NCBI GenBank assembly: GCA_000151295.1
Contig: GG745337.1
Coordinates: 264,195 to 328,194, forward strand
Origin: Allomyces macrogynus ATCC 38327
Taxonomy: Eukaryota; Blastocladiomycota; Blastocladiomycetes; Blastocladiales; Blastocladiaceae
Direction of reading: 5' to 3'
DNA: 64,000 bases
A model generated the notes under the pieces. That model was not told where the DNA came from. It saw only the letters and a program-made list of their open reading frames with translations, and made no database searches. The translations under genes and the position numbers were made by a program. Shown here piece after piece: positions 1-10,814 of the stretch (its first letter is position 1; each line of letters begins with the position of its first letter).

Positions 1-18
1 AGAGATATGGCGAGGCGG

Positions 19-118
19 NNNNNNNNNNNNNNNNNNNNNNNNNNNNNNNNNNNNNNNNNNNNNNNNNNNNNNNNNNNNNNNNNNNNNNNNNNNNNNNNNN
101 NNNNNNNNNNNNNNNNNN
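19..118. other. Assembly gap (100 N)
   Basis: A run of exactly 100 N, the usual placeholder for a scaffold join of unknown size. Any reading frame crossing it is meaningless, and the 5' end of the first gene may lie in the missing sequence. Confidence 0.98.
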
Positions 119-142
119 CCCACCCGGGTCCCCGCATCTCTC

Positions 143-2409
143 ATGCACTCCCATCGTCCCGCCGCGAGTCGAGAGCCGCGTCGATCCCGCCGACCCGCGC
201 GGCGCCGAGGGAGTGCCGCGCTGGTTGCCGACGGGACGATTCCCGGCTCCGCGTCTGCGGCGCCGAGCCGGCGCGGGTCGGCGGGGCCGCGGCGCGGGTC
301 GATGAGCCGGCGCGGATCCATGTCGGCAACCGCGGCCCCGTCCGCGCAGGCAGGGACGGTCGGGCTAGGGTTCAATCTGCGTGCGATGTACTGGAAGGCG
401 CGGCAGCAGCTCGGGGTCAAGGGGAGCGGGGTCACGGCGGCGGAGCGGTGGCGGTTTACGATCTTGAGCGTGTTGCGGTGCGTGGAGCGCGCGTTTCGCG
501 TGTGCGGAAATGGGTTGGAGTTCTGACGCTGAAAGGTAGGGTCGTGCGCGCCCTCTCCGGGTTCCAAGTCTCCGTTGCCGACCTGATCCACCGCGAGTCT
601 GACGCGTTGCAGGGCGATCCGCCCGTCTCCGCGGTCGGTGGGGGTAAGGTGTTTGCAACGGGTGGGCCCGGTGGGCCCGAATTCCGGCTCGAAGATTACC
701 TCGCGCACCATACGGTCGTGATCCCGCCAGAGATTCGGGCGGTGCTCAGCAAACACCGCGCCGAGTATACGAAGGCTGATTTCGCGCTGATTGGACGGCT
801 CATGGAGACGATGCCGGCGTTCAAGGTGCGGATCGACGAGTGGAGAGTAGAGGAGGAGGAGTGGGAGACTGACGGATATGGGTGGGGAGTGTAGAAGTAC
901 TCGCCGGAGGTGCGCAAGAAACTGACGCGGTGCGCGCAGTACGAGGCGTTTGGGCCGGTACGTTGGTTGGGAGCACGGCCATGTCGAACTGGGCAGAAAC
1001 CGACTGATTGTGATGAATTAGGGCCGGATCATGATCAAGCAAAACCATGACGCCAAGTCGTTCTACTTTATCCTCTCTGGCCACGTCCAAGGTCCGTATC
1101 AGTTGCCAGGATTTGGATCTGCTCGAGAAAGCGGGAAACTGAATCTCGTGCCAACTGTTAGTCTACAAGATCGAAAATGACGTGCGCATGAACCTCAACG
1201 AGCTGACGGCCGGTACGCACGTTGTGGTCACGCCCTCTCCCATTACCTCATCCCCCACTCACCCACCGAACCCGGCCAGGCGACTCCTTTGGCGAACTCG
1301 CGCTGCTCAAAGGTACCAAGCGCACCGCGAGCATCGCGACCACCTCGCGGTCCGAGTTCCTGCGCATCGACAAGGACGACTACCTCGACGTCATGAAAGC
1401 CACGGCCGACGAAGACCTGCAATCAAAACTTGCCTTCTTCCAGTCCGTCCCGTTCCTCGCCGACCTACCCCTGGCCAGTCTTGTCAAGCTCGCCGAAACC
1501 TGCACCAAGCGCGACTGGCCGACGAATGCTGTGATCGTCAAGGAGCGCGAGCCCTTGGCCAATTTCTACTTGATCCGGTCCGGATCGGTCAGGCACGTGC
1601 GCATGGTCCCGTTCCGTAAAATCGTCAGGCCGAACGGTCGGTACTCGCTCGAGCCATGCGCGATGCCGGATATGGCGGGGCGCGGGACCGAGCCGTACCT
1701 GATGCGGCATTGGGCGATCGATGAGGGGGATAAGCCGGCCGCTGCTGGGGCCGCTGTCGGAGCGGCACGTGTGGTGCCGACGCCAAGTACCGCCGCGACC
1801 GACCTCCCGGTCGCCGGCACCGCGCGCACCGACTCGGCGCTGATGGCACTCGCCGCGGGCATCTCCTCCGGGTCGACGCTCGCGCTGAGCGCAGCCGCGG
1901 CTGCAGGCTCGCACGCGGTGAACCCACTCGCGGTCCCGGACGGCACGTTCTTCAAGCTCGTGTGCACGCAATTTCTCCCCGCAGGCACGTGGTTCGGGCA
2001 CGAGTGTATTCTGGCCTCAATCGAGCGGCGCAAGGGCATGGCGGCCGCGCAGGTCAACAACGTGGTCGGCGCGCCGCACTCGGTCGTGACCAACGAGCCG
2101 ACCGAGATCCTGCGCGTGTCAAAAGTGGATTTCTTGAAGCTCATGACGCCGCGCGCGCTCGCGTGTCTCGAGGCGCAGGCGCGCAAGGGGGTCACGGCGT
2201 GTGCGGAGATGGTCAGCGGTGCTGGGGTGGCCGGCGAGGATCCGGTACTGCGCGCGGTCCAGGAGCGGTACTTGGTGCACCGGCAGTGGATGCATGGGAA
2301 GCAGGTGTTTGTGCGGCGGACGCAGCGGACGGGGAAGTGGGCGGCCAAGGCGGTGACGAGCCGGACCGGGGTGCCGTCGGCGAGGGGCAGGCGCGCGTTT
2401 GCGTTTTGA
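143..2409 (+). CDS. Tandem cyclic-nucleotide-binding domain protein (CNBD2-like)
   Basis: Probable cAMP/cGMP-binding regulatory protein. My model has six exons: 143-501, 540-825, 895-957, 1022-1091, 1162-1212 and 1280-2409, giving about 652 aa. The first binding domain spans exons 3-6 and shows SFYFILSG followed by the phosphate-binding cassette GDSFGELALLKGTKRTAS (encoded about 1278-1333). A second, more divergent domain follows (FQSVPFLADLP, NFYLIRSG, then WFGHECIL about 1990). The N-terminus has RRGSM repeats that look like kinase sites. The layout of a helical N-terminal region plus two cNBDs resembles the CNBD2 family of flagellated eukaryotes; that assignment is inference. There is no kinase or channel domain, so it is not a PKG or HCN channel. 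The true start could lie in the N gap. The first intron is only 38 nt. Confidence 0.8.
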
Positions 2410-2931
2410 TGGAGGGTGGAGGGGTGGGGACTGGAGGGAGGAGAATAAGGACGGACTGGTGCAGTATGGACATTTAACGTAGTCTTTGTGAGAGAGAATA
2501 GAGCTAGAATCGCGTAGAGCTCGCCAGGCTCCTTTCGTTGTCGTTCCGAGGGATCATATCAAGAGGTTGTTACGCGTGACACAAGTCTCATCTTGCCAAA
2601 CGCCGCGTGGAGCGTGACGGAAGGAAAACCGAATCTAACTGGGCTTGGTTATCTTCTCCACCTATTTGTTGTTGCAGCGACGCGCAGAGATTGACAAGTC
2701 TGAGGTTGGTGCGGTCATGACAGCCACCGTCGACGGATGTGGCAGCAAAGTAGGCGCTCGCGAGCAGGAAAACGGACAGGACGATGCGCAGAGCGAGGAG
2801 GGCGAAAACAGCGAAAATGATGTCGAGGACGTGGAATATGCGTTCATGAACTGGAGAGCAAGTGACCCGTTTTGTCCTCCAGATTGCCGTGTGATGCGTG
2901 ACAGAACAATCCAACCCGTCCTCAAACCCGT
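2410..2931. other. Intergenic, no gene supported
   Basis: Lies between two convergent stop codons. The minus strand holds an open frame with a hydrophobic stretch (about 2735-2800), but there is no start context, homology or splice support. I see no convincing gene; it is probably 3' UTR and spacer. Confidence 0.5.
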
Positions 2932-4842
2932 TCATCGCATACGGTAGAAATGGCACTGCGCCCACTCGACCGAGCCGGTCTTGCCCTCGCCCAACAACCC
3001 TTCGAGCGTCGGCAAATCGACCACGACGCGCATCACGTCCTCGACACACTGCAAGCGCGCGGGCACGACGGGCGCCAGCGGAATCGGGTCGCCGAGAACA
3101 TGCGCCCGGTCGCGCTTGGCGCGCCACGTCGCGACTTGCCGTGCGACGCGCTGCAGTGGCAGCGGCAAGTACTTGGCGTCCTTGAGGTAATTGACCTCGG
3201 TGAACGTGACGTGTTCCAGCCGGATCGTGCCGGACCCCGCCGCCCACAGGCCAGCAAGCAGTAGCATGGCTTTCGCAAACAGCGGCGCGACCAGCGTCAG
3301 GTGAGCCAAAGTCGTGAACCGCGTGCGGAGGTCGCGCGCAACACCATGCAGATGTCGGCCGTAATGGACCGTCAGGGCGCGCCATTCCGGTTGGATGGCA
3401 AGCACGGGCAGCCACAACGCGTCGATCTCCACACTCCGCACGGCCGGGTGGGTCGTGATCATTTTGAGTAGGGACGGCGGCGGCAGGAAATCCGGGGTGT
3501 AAGTGCGGCAGTTGATGGTGGTGAGTTTGGGTGCACGCGCGAGGCAGTCGAGCATCGAATCCCATTCTTTGAAGTCGGGAGTCGTGGTGAAAATGCCAGG
3601 GTCGGACGGAGGATCGGGGCCGTCGAGTTCGTCAAAATAGAATTGGATCGTGGTGAGCTCTTCAAAAATGACGATCCCCAGCTTGTCTTGCGCGATCGAC
3701 AACGGGATAAACAGGGCCGCATGCGACACACTCATGCTGTCCTGGGTAAACTTGAGTGTTTGCACTTGCGACCGGCCGACAACGGATGGGACCGGTACGT
3801 CTGAGATGCGTAGGCTGTTCAGCTCCACAGTTCGGATCGATGGGTGAAACAGCGCTGCATAGACCACATCAGTCGTGATAAAGCGCGAGAAACACAACTC
3901 GAGCGTAGTCAGCCGCGTCGCAGTGGTGATCAGTTGGGCAAGGTGCTTCATGTTGGACGTGTCGAAACCAGCATCGTCGTCGTCGTCGTCGTCGCCCAGT
4001 GAAGAGGCAAGAACCGGCACCGCATTGTTCTCGAGGTTGCTCTGCGGCCCATGCTGCGCAATACGAAGTGCAAGCTTCGTCAAGGACGGAAATGGCAGCG
4101 AGAGAAGCTGGGTATAAAAGAAGGAGGGCAATTGCCACGAAGACTCAGCCGAGGAATCGATGCGCAAGACCGTCAGGTTGGCAAGTTGTTCGGCCAGATG
4201 GTGCTCCAAGTACTCGCCAATGACCTCGGACTCGCACAGGTCAATGGTCACGTTCGACGTCGGGTACCCAGTAAACACGAGCGACAGCTCAGTAAGGTGC
4301 GGCATGAAGCGCAGGGCGCCGAGCCATGGCGTAGGGAATGGCAACTGCTCCTCGTGCTGGCGCACGTGCAACGTCACGGCGTGGGTGCACGTCCAATACG
4401 GATAGTTGAGCAGCGAATCAGTAGAATTGCGAGTGTCGGACGTCGGCCTCTGTGAGAGCAGGTCGAACAGATCGTGCTGCGACCATGCGCCTGTCACCCA
4501 GTCGCCATCGACCTTATCGAACAAAATCTCGAGCGTGACGTGGCGCCACATGGTGGGCATTGCCGCCATGAACAAGGCGCGGCATGTCGCCGCAAGCGCG
4601 TGCAGGTCCGGGTGGCAGAGGTGCGCTGGCGTCAACGTCGCGGCATCACACTTCTTGACGGCACCGAGCCTCACGTGGCGACCGACATGCTCAACAATCA
4701 GCTCGATGATCTCGTGCGGAAGACTTTGAAGCGAGTGCCGGCCCGTAGGCGGCAATGGCGGCGGCGGCAACTTGGACATTTGATTTGACGACGACGGCGC
4801 TCGAGATTTCGCGGCCATGTTGAATGAGTTCAATGGGGCCAA
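2932..4842 (-). CDS. F-box-like / leucine-rich protein
   Basis: Single-exon protein of 636 aa. Residues about 36-60 read LQSLPHEIIELIVEHV, the hydrophobic LPxEI core of an F-box, and the rest is leucine-rich with repeated LTxLxL-type segments as in fungal F-box/LRR proteins. Known family members act as SCF ubiquitin-ligase substrate adaptors; the substrate here is unknown. An aspartate run sits in the middle (GTC repeat on the plus strand at about 3974-3996). A second in-frame Met at 4818 could be the real start, since the first codons are unremarkable. It is divergent to the fatty alcohol oxidase, with 726 bp between starts. The absence of introns contrasts with its neighbours but is common in expanded F-box families. 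Confidence 0.65.
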   Translation of the reverse strand: MAPLNSFNMAAKSRAPSSSNQMSKLPPPPLPPTGRHSLQSLPHEIIELIVEHVGRHVRLGAVKKCDAATLTPAHLCHPDLHALAATCRALFMAAMPTMWRHVTLEILFDKVDGDWVTGAWSQHDLFDLLSQRPTSDTRNSTDSLLNYPYWTCTHAVTLHVRQHEEQLPFPTPWLGALRFMPHLTELSLVFTGYPTSNVTIDLCESEVIGEYLEHHLAEQLANLTVLRIDSSAESSWQLPSFFYTQLLSLPFPSLTKLALRIAQHGPQSNLENNAVPVLASSLGDDDDDDDAGFDTSNMKHLAQLITTATRLTTLELCFSRFITTDVVYAALFHPSIRTVELNSLRISDVPVPSVVGRSQVQTLKFTQDSMSVSHAALFIPLSIAQDKLGIVIFEELTTIQFYFDELDGPDPPSDPGIFTTTPDFKEWDSMLDCLARAPKLTTINCRTYTPDFLPPPSLLKMITTHPAVRSVEIDALWLPVLAIQPEWRALTVHYGRHLHGVARDLRTRFTTLAHLTLVAPLFAKAMLLLAGLWAAGSGTIRLEHVTFTEVNYLKDAKYLPLPLQRVARQVATWRAKRDRAHVLGDPIPLAPVVPARLQCVEDVMRVVVDLPTLEGLLGEGKTGSVEWAQCHFYRMR

Positions 4843-5568
4843 CGCTAATCAACGGCAGGGGTTCTCTGCAGAACAGGAGCGAGAATGGCATTCCACGTCA
4901 CTTGCGCGTGTTGCTGGTCGCGCCTCGTTGCCGACCGGTATTTCCTTGTGCTAGCAGCTGCTTGACCAAACCGCCCAGAATCTAACTCATGGGACTCAAG
5001 AACCGATGCACAATGTGACCCCCTTTGATAATCGAGACTGAGCTCCCTGCATTGACTGCATTGATACGAGCGACAGGCGAGCCCAACAACCTCAACCACA
5101 CAGTTGATTCGATGTAAGCAGTGAATCATGGATATGGCCCCTTGACATGGTGATTTTGCGAGTGGGGGCATCGTCCTGCGTGTTCCCCACCTTGTTTGAA
5201 ATTGTGCCGTTGCCTCTGCTCCTGGCGCTGCCCCGAGCGTACATAAGGGGCCTGAAAGGGAACGTGCACGTCAACGCCTGACACTAAATCTAGAAGAACG
5301 GACCACTGCGCCGCGTAATTTGCAGTCATTGAGCCGCGGGGATCACGGCGCGCAAGGAGCTTGATCGTCGGTTGATGCGCTGCTTGCAGGCCTCAGCGAG
5401 CGCGGATCACTCTGCAAGCCGCCATAAAGTGGCCCCCGCGGCCACGACCCGGTTCTCCTTCTCTTCGTTGGACGTGCAACCGCACCGCATACACGCCCAT
5501 CCAGGACCAGCCTCTCGCGATCCCGCATCTGCACTTGTTCCCGCACCTGATCCGTAAGCACCGCAACC
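4843..5568. promoter_or_regulatory. Divergent intergenic region (F-box-like / alcohol oxidase)
   Basis: 726 bp between two divergently oriented start codons, so it must hold both promoters. I see no clear TATA box. Short open frames here lack coding character. Confidence 0.4.
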
Positions 5569-7855
5569 ATGCCTCGCAGCGCCGACGATTTTCTGGCGCG
5601 CATGCTCGTGGGCGAAGTGCCACGCCCGCCGACCGAGCGCGAGCTCGCGGCGCTCGGTGCCGCACTCGACACGATCGTCGCGCCCGTGCCCGACGCGCAT
5701 GACGTGCCCGAGCCGCTGCGGTCGCTGCGCGGGACCGATGTCGTGCGGCCGGACGAGGCCCTCGAGCTGCTGCGCCAGCGCACGGGACCCGGCGCGTTCC
5801 GCAAGTTCATGATGCTGCTGTCGCTCCTGGCCAAGCCGAACGGGACCTGGCTCTTATCCGGCGGCAAGTTCAACAAGGCGTTCCCCGACATGTCGCTCGA
5901 GGAGCGCGTGCAGATGATGCTCAACTGCCAGAACGTGTGCATTTATGCTGAAAGCTCTTTGCCGCTTGGGATCGCATGTGCGCTCAAAATGCTAGCTCAC
6001 TTGCTTCGGCTCGCGATCCCTAGTCGGCCAAGCTCCAGGACCGCACCATGTTTGTCCTGTTCAAGGGCATTGCCGATTTCTTGGTCTACTCGAACCCGAC
6101 TGGCCGCATGCCCGCGCAGCTCTACGACGTGCTCGGGTACCCGGGCCCGGACCCGGACCGTCCCAAGTCGCTGCCGTCGAACGCGGTCCCGCACTTCCGG
6201 TTCATTGACGTCCCCGCGGCCGAGGCCAACCGCGCGATGCCGCTCACCATGAAGTTTGACGCTGTCGTTGTCGGATCCGGCGCCGGTGGCGGTGTCACGG
6301 CCGCGACGCTCGCGCGCGCCGGTATGCGCGTCGTGGTCCTCGAAAGGGGCCAGTGGCACAAGCCCGAAGACCTGCCGCTCAAGGAATTCGACACGTTTGC
6401 GGCCATGTACGACCGCGGCGGCATGACCTCGTCCGAGGACGCGTCGATTTCGCTCCTCGCCGGGAACACGGTCGGTGGCGGCACGACCATCAACTGGGCC
6501 GCGAGTCTGCGCCCGCAAGTCTACCTGCGCGACGAGTGGTCCAAGAAACACGGGCTGCCGTGGTTCGGGTCGGAGGGGTTCCAAAAGGCGATTGATGCCG
6601 TCTGCGACCGGCTCGGCGTCGGGAGCGCGGCGATCAAGCAAAACAGTACCAACTCGATCATTCTCGAAGGGTGCAAGAAGCTCGGCATGCACGCGGCCGA
6701 AATTCCGCAGAACACGCGTAACCAGCCGCATGAGTGCGGGTACTGTGGGATGGGCTGCTCGTACGTGTCTGACTTCTTTGTCGGTACTTTTCGCACAGAT
6801 GAAGGTCTTGAACTGATTGCCCATCTCCTCCACTCACTAGGCGTGCCTTGAAGCAGAGCTCGGCGCTCACGTGGCTCGCCGACGCGACCAAGGACGGCGC
6901 GCAAATCATCCAGTCGTGCCACGTCGATAAGATTCTCATGTCCGACGACAAGAAGGTGGCGCGCGGTGTGCAGGCGGTCGTGGGCCCCAACAAGATCCCA
7001 ATCATCATCGAGGCCCCTACAGTCGTCGTCTCGGGTGGGTCGATCCACACGCCGGCACTGCTCCTGCGTTCCGGGCTCAAGAACCCGAACATCGGCCGCC
7101 ACCTCGGCCTGCACCCGGTCTGTGTCGTGCTCGGGTACTACCACGAGTCGACCAAGCCCTACTCGGGCTCGATGATGACGGCGGTCAGTAATGCCGTCGA
7201 GAACCGCGACGGTAAGCACTACGGCGCCAAGATCGAAGCAACGACGCTGCACCCGGTTGTGCACGCGGCGCAGTCGGCGTGGGCGAACCCGGCCGACAAC
7301 AAGCGTCAGCTCGCGCAGCTCGACCACGGCGCGTGCATGGTCGTGCTCACGCGTGACCGCGACCGCAACGCGCGCATCATCCTCGACGACGACGGCTCGC
7401 CGGTCGTGCAGTTTGCTATTTCCGAGTTTGACGGCGCGAGTGCCGCCGAAGGGATGGCGCGTGCCGCGCAGATCCTGATCACAACGGGCGCGCACACGGT
7501 CGTGACAGGCCAGCGTAACGTGCCGGCATTCAAGCCGCCGTCGACGGATATCGGCGACCCCAAGGCCGTTGCGTTCATTGACGAGATCCGTGCCAAGGGC
7601 GTGCATACGCTGCAGACAGGTCTCTTCTCGGCGCACCAGATGGGGACGGCGCGCATGGCCACGACGCCCGCGCGCGGTGTTACCAACCCGCGCGGTCAAG
7701 TGTGGGGCACGCAGGGCCTGTACGTGGCCGATGCCAGTCTGTTCCCGACGTCGTCGGGCGTGAACCCGATGATCACGGCCTACTCGGTCGCTTACAGTGT
7801 CGCCCACTGGATTGTCGAGGACGTCAAGGGGAAGGACTCTGGGGCCAACATGTGA
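5569..7855 (+). CDS. FAO1: Long-chain fatty alcohol oxidase (GMC oxidoreductase)
   Basis: FAD-dependent oxidase that converts long-chain alcohols to aldehydes with release of H2O2, in fungi part of alkane/fatty-alcohol omega-oxidation and usually membrane- or peroxisome-associated. Exons 5569-5934, 6024-6766 and 6841-7855 give 707 aa, typical for the family. Seen directly: dinucleotide-binding VVVGSGAGGGVTAATLA (about 6265-6320), NTVGGGTTINWAASLRP, the cysteine motif CGYCGMGCSY spanning the second intron, SGGSIHTPALLLRSG, and the C-terminal HQMGTARM and SGVNPMITAYSVAYSVA segments that hold the GMC active-site region. The N-terminal ~150 residues match the helical membrane-proximal region of FAOs rather than a signal peptide. 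No C-terminal SKL-type signal is seen (ends GANM). Intron 2 placement is chosen to keep frame and give a family-like YxxxxKQSSA junction. Confidence 0.92.
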
Positions 7856-8240
7856 GCGGCGCGTTGCAATGGTGGCGGACACCGGCATATCTTGGCGAAA
7901 TGGTGTCAGCAGGAAGGAATACATTCTCTCCTCATGATTTGGCGTTCCACGTCATGATTTCGCACTTTTGAGTCGCTTCGCCAAGACTGGCTCGACAGCA
8001 GGTCGGCGCCGGTCGGCGCGGGCTGGAGGCCTGGAAGTGACATGGAAATGATGAACGGCAACTCGTTTTCCAAGATTCATAGTCACGAAGATTGGCAATA
8101 AACACAGTTCATTCGTGCCGCTGATTCTCTCTCCCTGAGTCTGCCGTCTCCCATGAATTTTGCTTCCGTTGGATGATAGTTGTTTCCAATATGACGCCTG
8201 TAACGGCTCTCAAAGCTTCTCGGAAAACACCAGCCGCCTA
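7856..8240. other. Intergenic
   Basis: 385 bp between the alcohol oxidase stop and kelch-like copy A. It is lower in GC than the flanking genes. No gene or clear promoter element is seen. Confidence 0.4.
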
Positions 8241-9682
8241 ATGCACCCTCCTTGCCTTCTTCTTCGTGCGGCCTTGCAGATCGTTTCAACAGCAGAAGCT
8301 GGCTGGCCGCAGGGCATGCTTGGAGCGACGCTCATGAGCCCGGGCCTCGTGTATCTGCCCAAGGAAAAGAAAGAATATATTTTTGGCGGTAAGCTTTGGG
8401 CCGACGGCAAGGCAAAGGACCGCATCACGGACGTGGCCGTCATCGATTTGAGCCAGTCGATCAAAAGCAACGACATCCAGAGCCCGGCCGTTTCGTCTGC
8501 GCCGTTCAAGTTGCCTCATCGGTCGTGGCGGCAGCCATTTCTCGTCACCGACAATGGCAATGGAGTCTATGAGACGCGGATCTACACTTAAGGCGACGAA
8601 GCGGACAGCTTTCGGACCATCTGGCGCATTCCCAATTTGCTCGACCCGAAAGCCGCTGCTGCTTCTGACCCGTCGTCATTTCCGTTGCCTGAAGTGTGTT
8701 TCCCTGCTTGGTCCACCGTTACCACGCCGCAGACTCCGAGCGAGCAACCTGCGGTATACTTTTTCGGCAACACAACTGCCAATGGGTCAATTGCGAGCAA
8801 AGCTGGGAATGACAAGCTCTACCAGTTCAAAAGGTACCTGCACCTCATCACCTTGACACTTGTTTCTCGCTCGTGAACGATTTCAGCTAATTGCCAATTC
8901 TTTCAAACAGGATGGTACTATTCCGGCTCCAGTCGAATCCAAACACGACCGCCCGGCAGCGGATGGGGTGTCAGGACCCAAGACGGAAAAAAGGTCGTGC
9001 TCATCAAGGGAACGAGGTCTGGACTTCCAATCCAATTGGGTCTGTTTGGATACCGGTCCGTTTTCGATGATATGTTCACTGGCGGTACATAATCACTTGG
9101 TTCACGATCTCATCCCTTTGATCCTTCTTCAGCGTGACAGGGGACTAAACCAAGGACATTCAGACGCAGCAGCAGTCGCGTTCAAAACCAGCACCCGGTC
9201 ATTCGTGATTGTTTGTCGGTGGGTCAACTCAGGTCGAGTACTTTGACCTCGATTCGCCAACTCCCTCGGTGTCTGTGACGATCTCGGGAGATGGTCCACC
9301 AGAGTACAGTGGCGCGCTTTCCGTGTTTGTGCATGATTCGCACCTGTTCCTGGTGGGTAGAATCGTCGCGTCCAGCACCAGCAATGCCATCACGCCCCTC
9401 AAAATTGCCCGGATCGACTCGGTCAGCGGCGGGAGCGCACTTGAGTTCACGTATGTGCCGACGTATGAGAGTGGGCTCACGACTGACGCTATTGTTGGAA
9501 TTGTGGTGGCGGTCGTTGCCGTTTTGCTCGCCATTGCCGGTGTCATTTGCCTCCGCCGTCGCCGTCCGATGGCGGATCGGCCGTTGGACGAGCCACTGGA
9601 CCCACGGCAGATCACCAATGTCCTTGTTTGTTTTCGATTAAACCAAGTTCAATCTCGTCAATGCATCGACCTCACTATTTGA
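8241..9682 (+). pseudogene. Kelch-like type I membrane protein, copy A (degenerate)
   Basis: Paralogue of the genes at 10815, 13316, 23481 and 26757. It keeps the signature layout: signal peptide MHPPCLLLRAALQIVSTAEA, then GWPQG, LMSPGLVYLPKEKKEYIFGG, a YFFGNTTANG block, a second exon starting with DG (acceptor near 8911), and a third with VEYFD, VHDSHLFLVG and a transmembrane helix followed by RRRR (about 9490-9565). It looks dead: an in-frame TAA at 8589-8591 falls where copy E reads IYSHGDE. The frame shifts near 9012, where the GTExWT motif is split between two frames, and again near 9213 before the GGS-QVEYFD motif. The cytoplasmic tail is also much shorter than in copies B-E. Alternative splicing cannot easily repair all three lesions, but sequencing error at single sites cannot be excluded. 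Confidence 0.75.
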
Positions 9683-10814
9683 AGCGTGGAAAAACGCTAT
9701 TCTAACTGTACGGCTCATGTTTCAGTGGGCAGTGCAAAGGTCAAAAATCAAAAAGTTGATGGTACTGCCTCCCACAACTTTGCTGTCTGCTGCTGTAAAC
9801 AGCCGTTGCGAACTTCAGTCGCTACTTCGCTCCAATCAGTTGACGGTGACTTGTCAATGTGGGCCCATGAATCGCAGAATCAAAGAGGCGTCGGCGCGCT
9901 AGCAGCTGCGACACTTTCTTGTGGAACGGCATGTATTCCATCGTGTCGCTTTGATATCCCCCTCCCCTCAGTCAAAACAGAGCTGAAATCCATAAGAGAG
10001 TACCAATCTTCCACGAGTAACATTATTTCCATTCAAAATTCAATTTTTGTCTGACCGCAAGCACTCAGGTCAAATTCGGACTTCCATCTTGGCTTGGTGC
10101 CAGGACTTCAACGCGGTAGCCATGCAGAAACGCGGCCTCACGCTGCCAGTCGCGTGTACCAGCTGTGTTGGACTGTCAGCGCAGATTCACAACTTCATTT
10201 CCGACGCCGTCCTGCTCACGCTTAGGGCCCCACCAACCTGATCACGGGCTGTTCCGCTGTTGCAAGCGAGCCTGTGCTGACTATCGCGCTCTGAGGCCAC
10301 ATCACGGCCCCACGGTTATCGCCATGGCGCACTTTCAGCCACCCCTTGCTTGCAATGGGTAGGTGCGTCCGCCGGTTGCTTTACATCTTGACCTGCCCCC
10401 ACACGCTCCCGCACGCTAAACAAGACCAGCAGACTACAGATATGCTTCCACGTCAAAATGAAGAACTCCGGGCATGGTGGAAGTGTTGAAAAGGGACCTC
10501 CCCAACTGACTTGGATGGGGATTTTGTCTTAACTCGGCAAAGCTGCTGAGCCTGCTCAGCCCGGTCTCAGCAAAGCAACATAAATAATGGAGCGCATCCT
10601 TCTTTCTCTTTTCTTCAGTCGTTGAAGCTCGCTCCGCTTGACTGACCCATTGCTCGCAACCAACAGCCTGGACAACAAGGTACCATCAATGAGTCGCTGG
10701 TCACTCTCAATCGCTTTTTGCCAATCAATGGCTGATTGCAATCTCTTGCTTTCCCTCTCAACCAGCTCCTCGACGATGGCGTTCACAGCGCCGTACTTGA
10801 GCGGCCGCCCAGCG
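9683..10814. other. Intergenic, 1.1 kb
   Basis: Spacer between kelch-like copies A and B. It is AT-richer than the genes, and its open frames are short with no family resemblance. It presumably contains the copy B promoter; no clear TATA box is identified. Confidence 0.4.

Noticed and set aside
7..894. Open frame running through the N block
   Set aside because: The Ns are translated as unknown residues. Only the part after about 540 is real coding sequence, and it belongs to exon 2 of the cyclic-nucleotide-binding gene.
2588..2931. Hydrophobic minus-strand open frame below the F-box-like gene
   Set aside because: It is an out-of-frame continuation with no start, no domain and no splice support.
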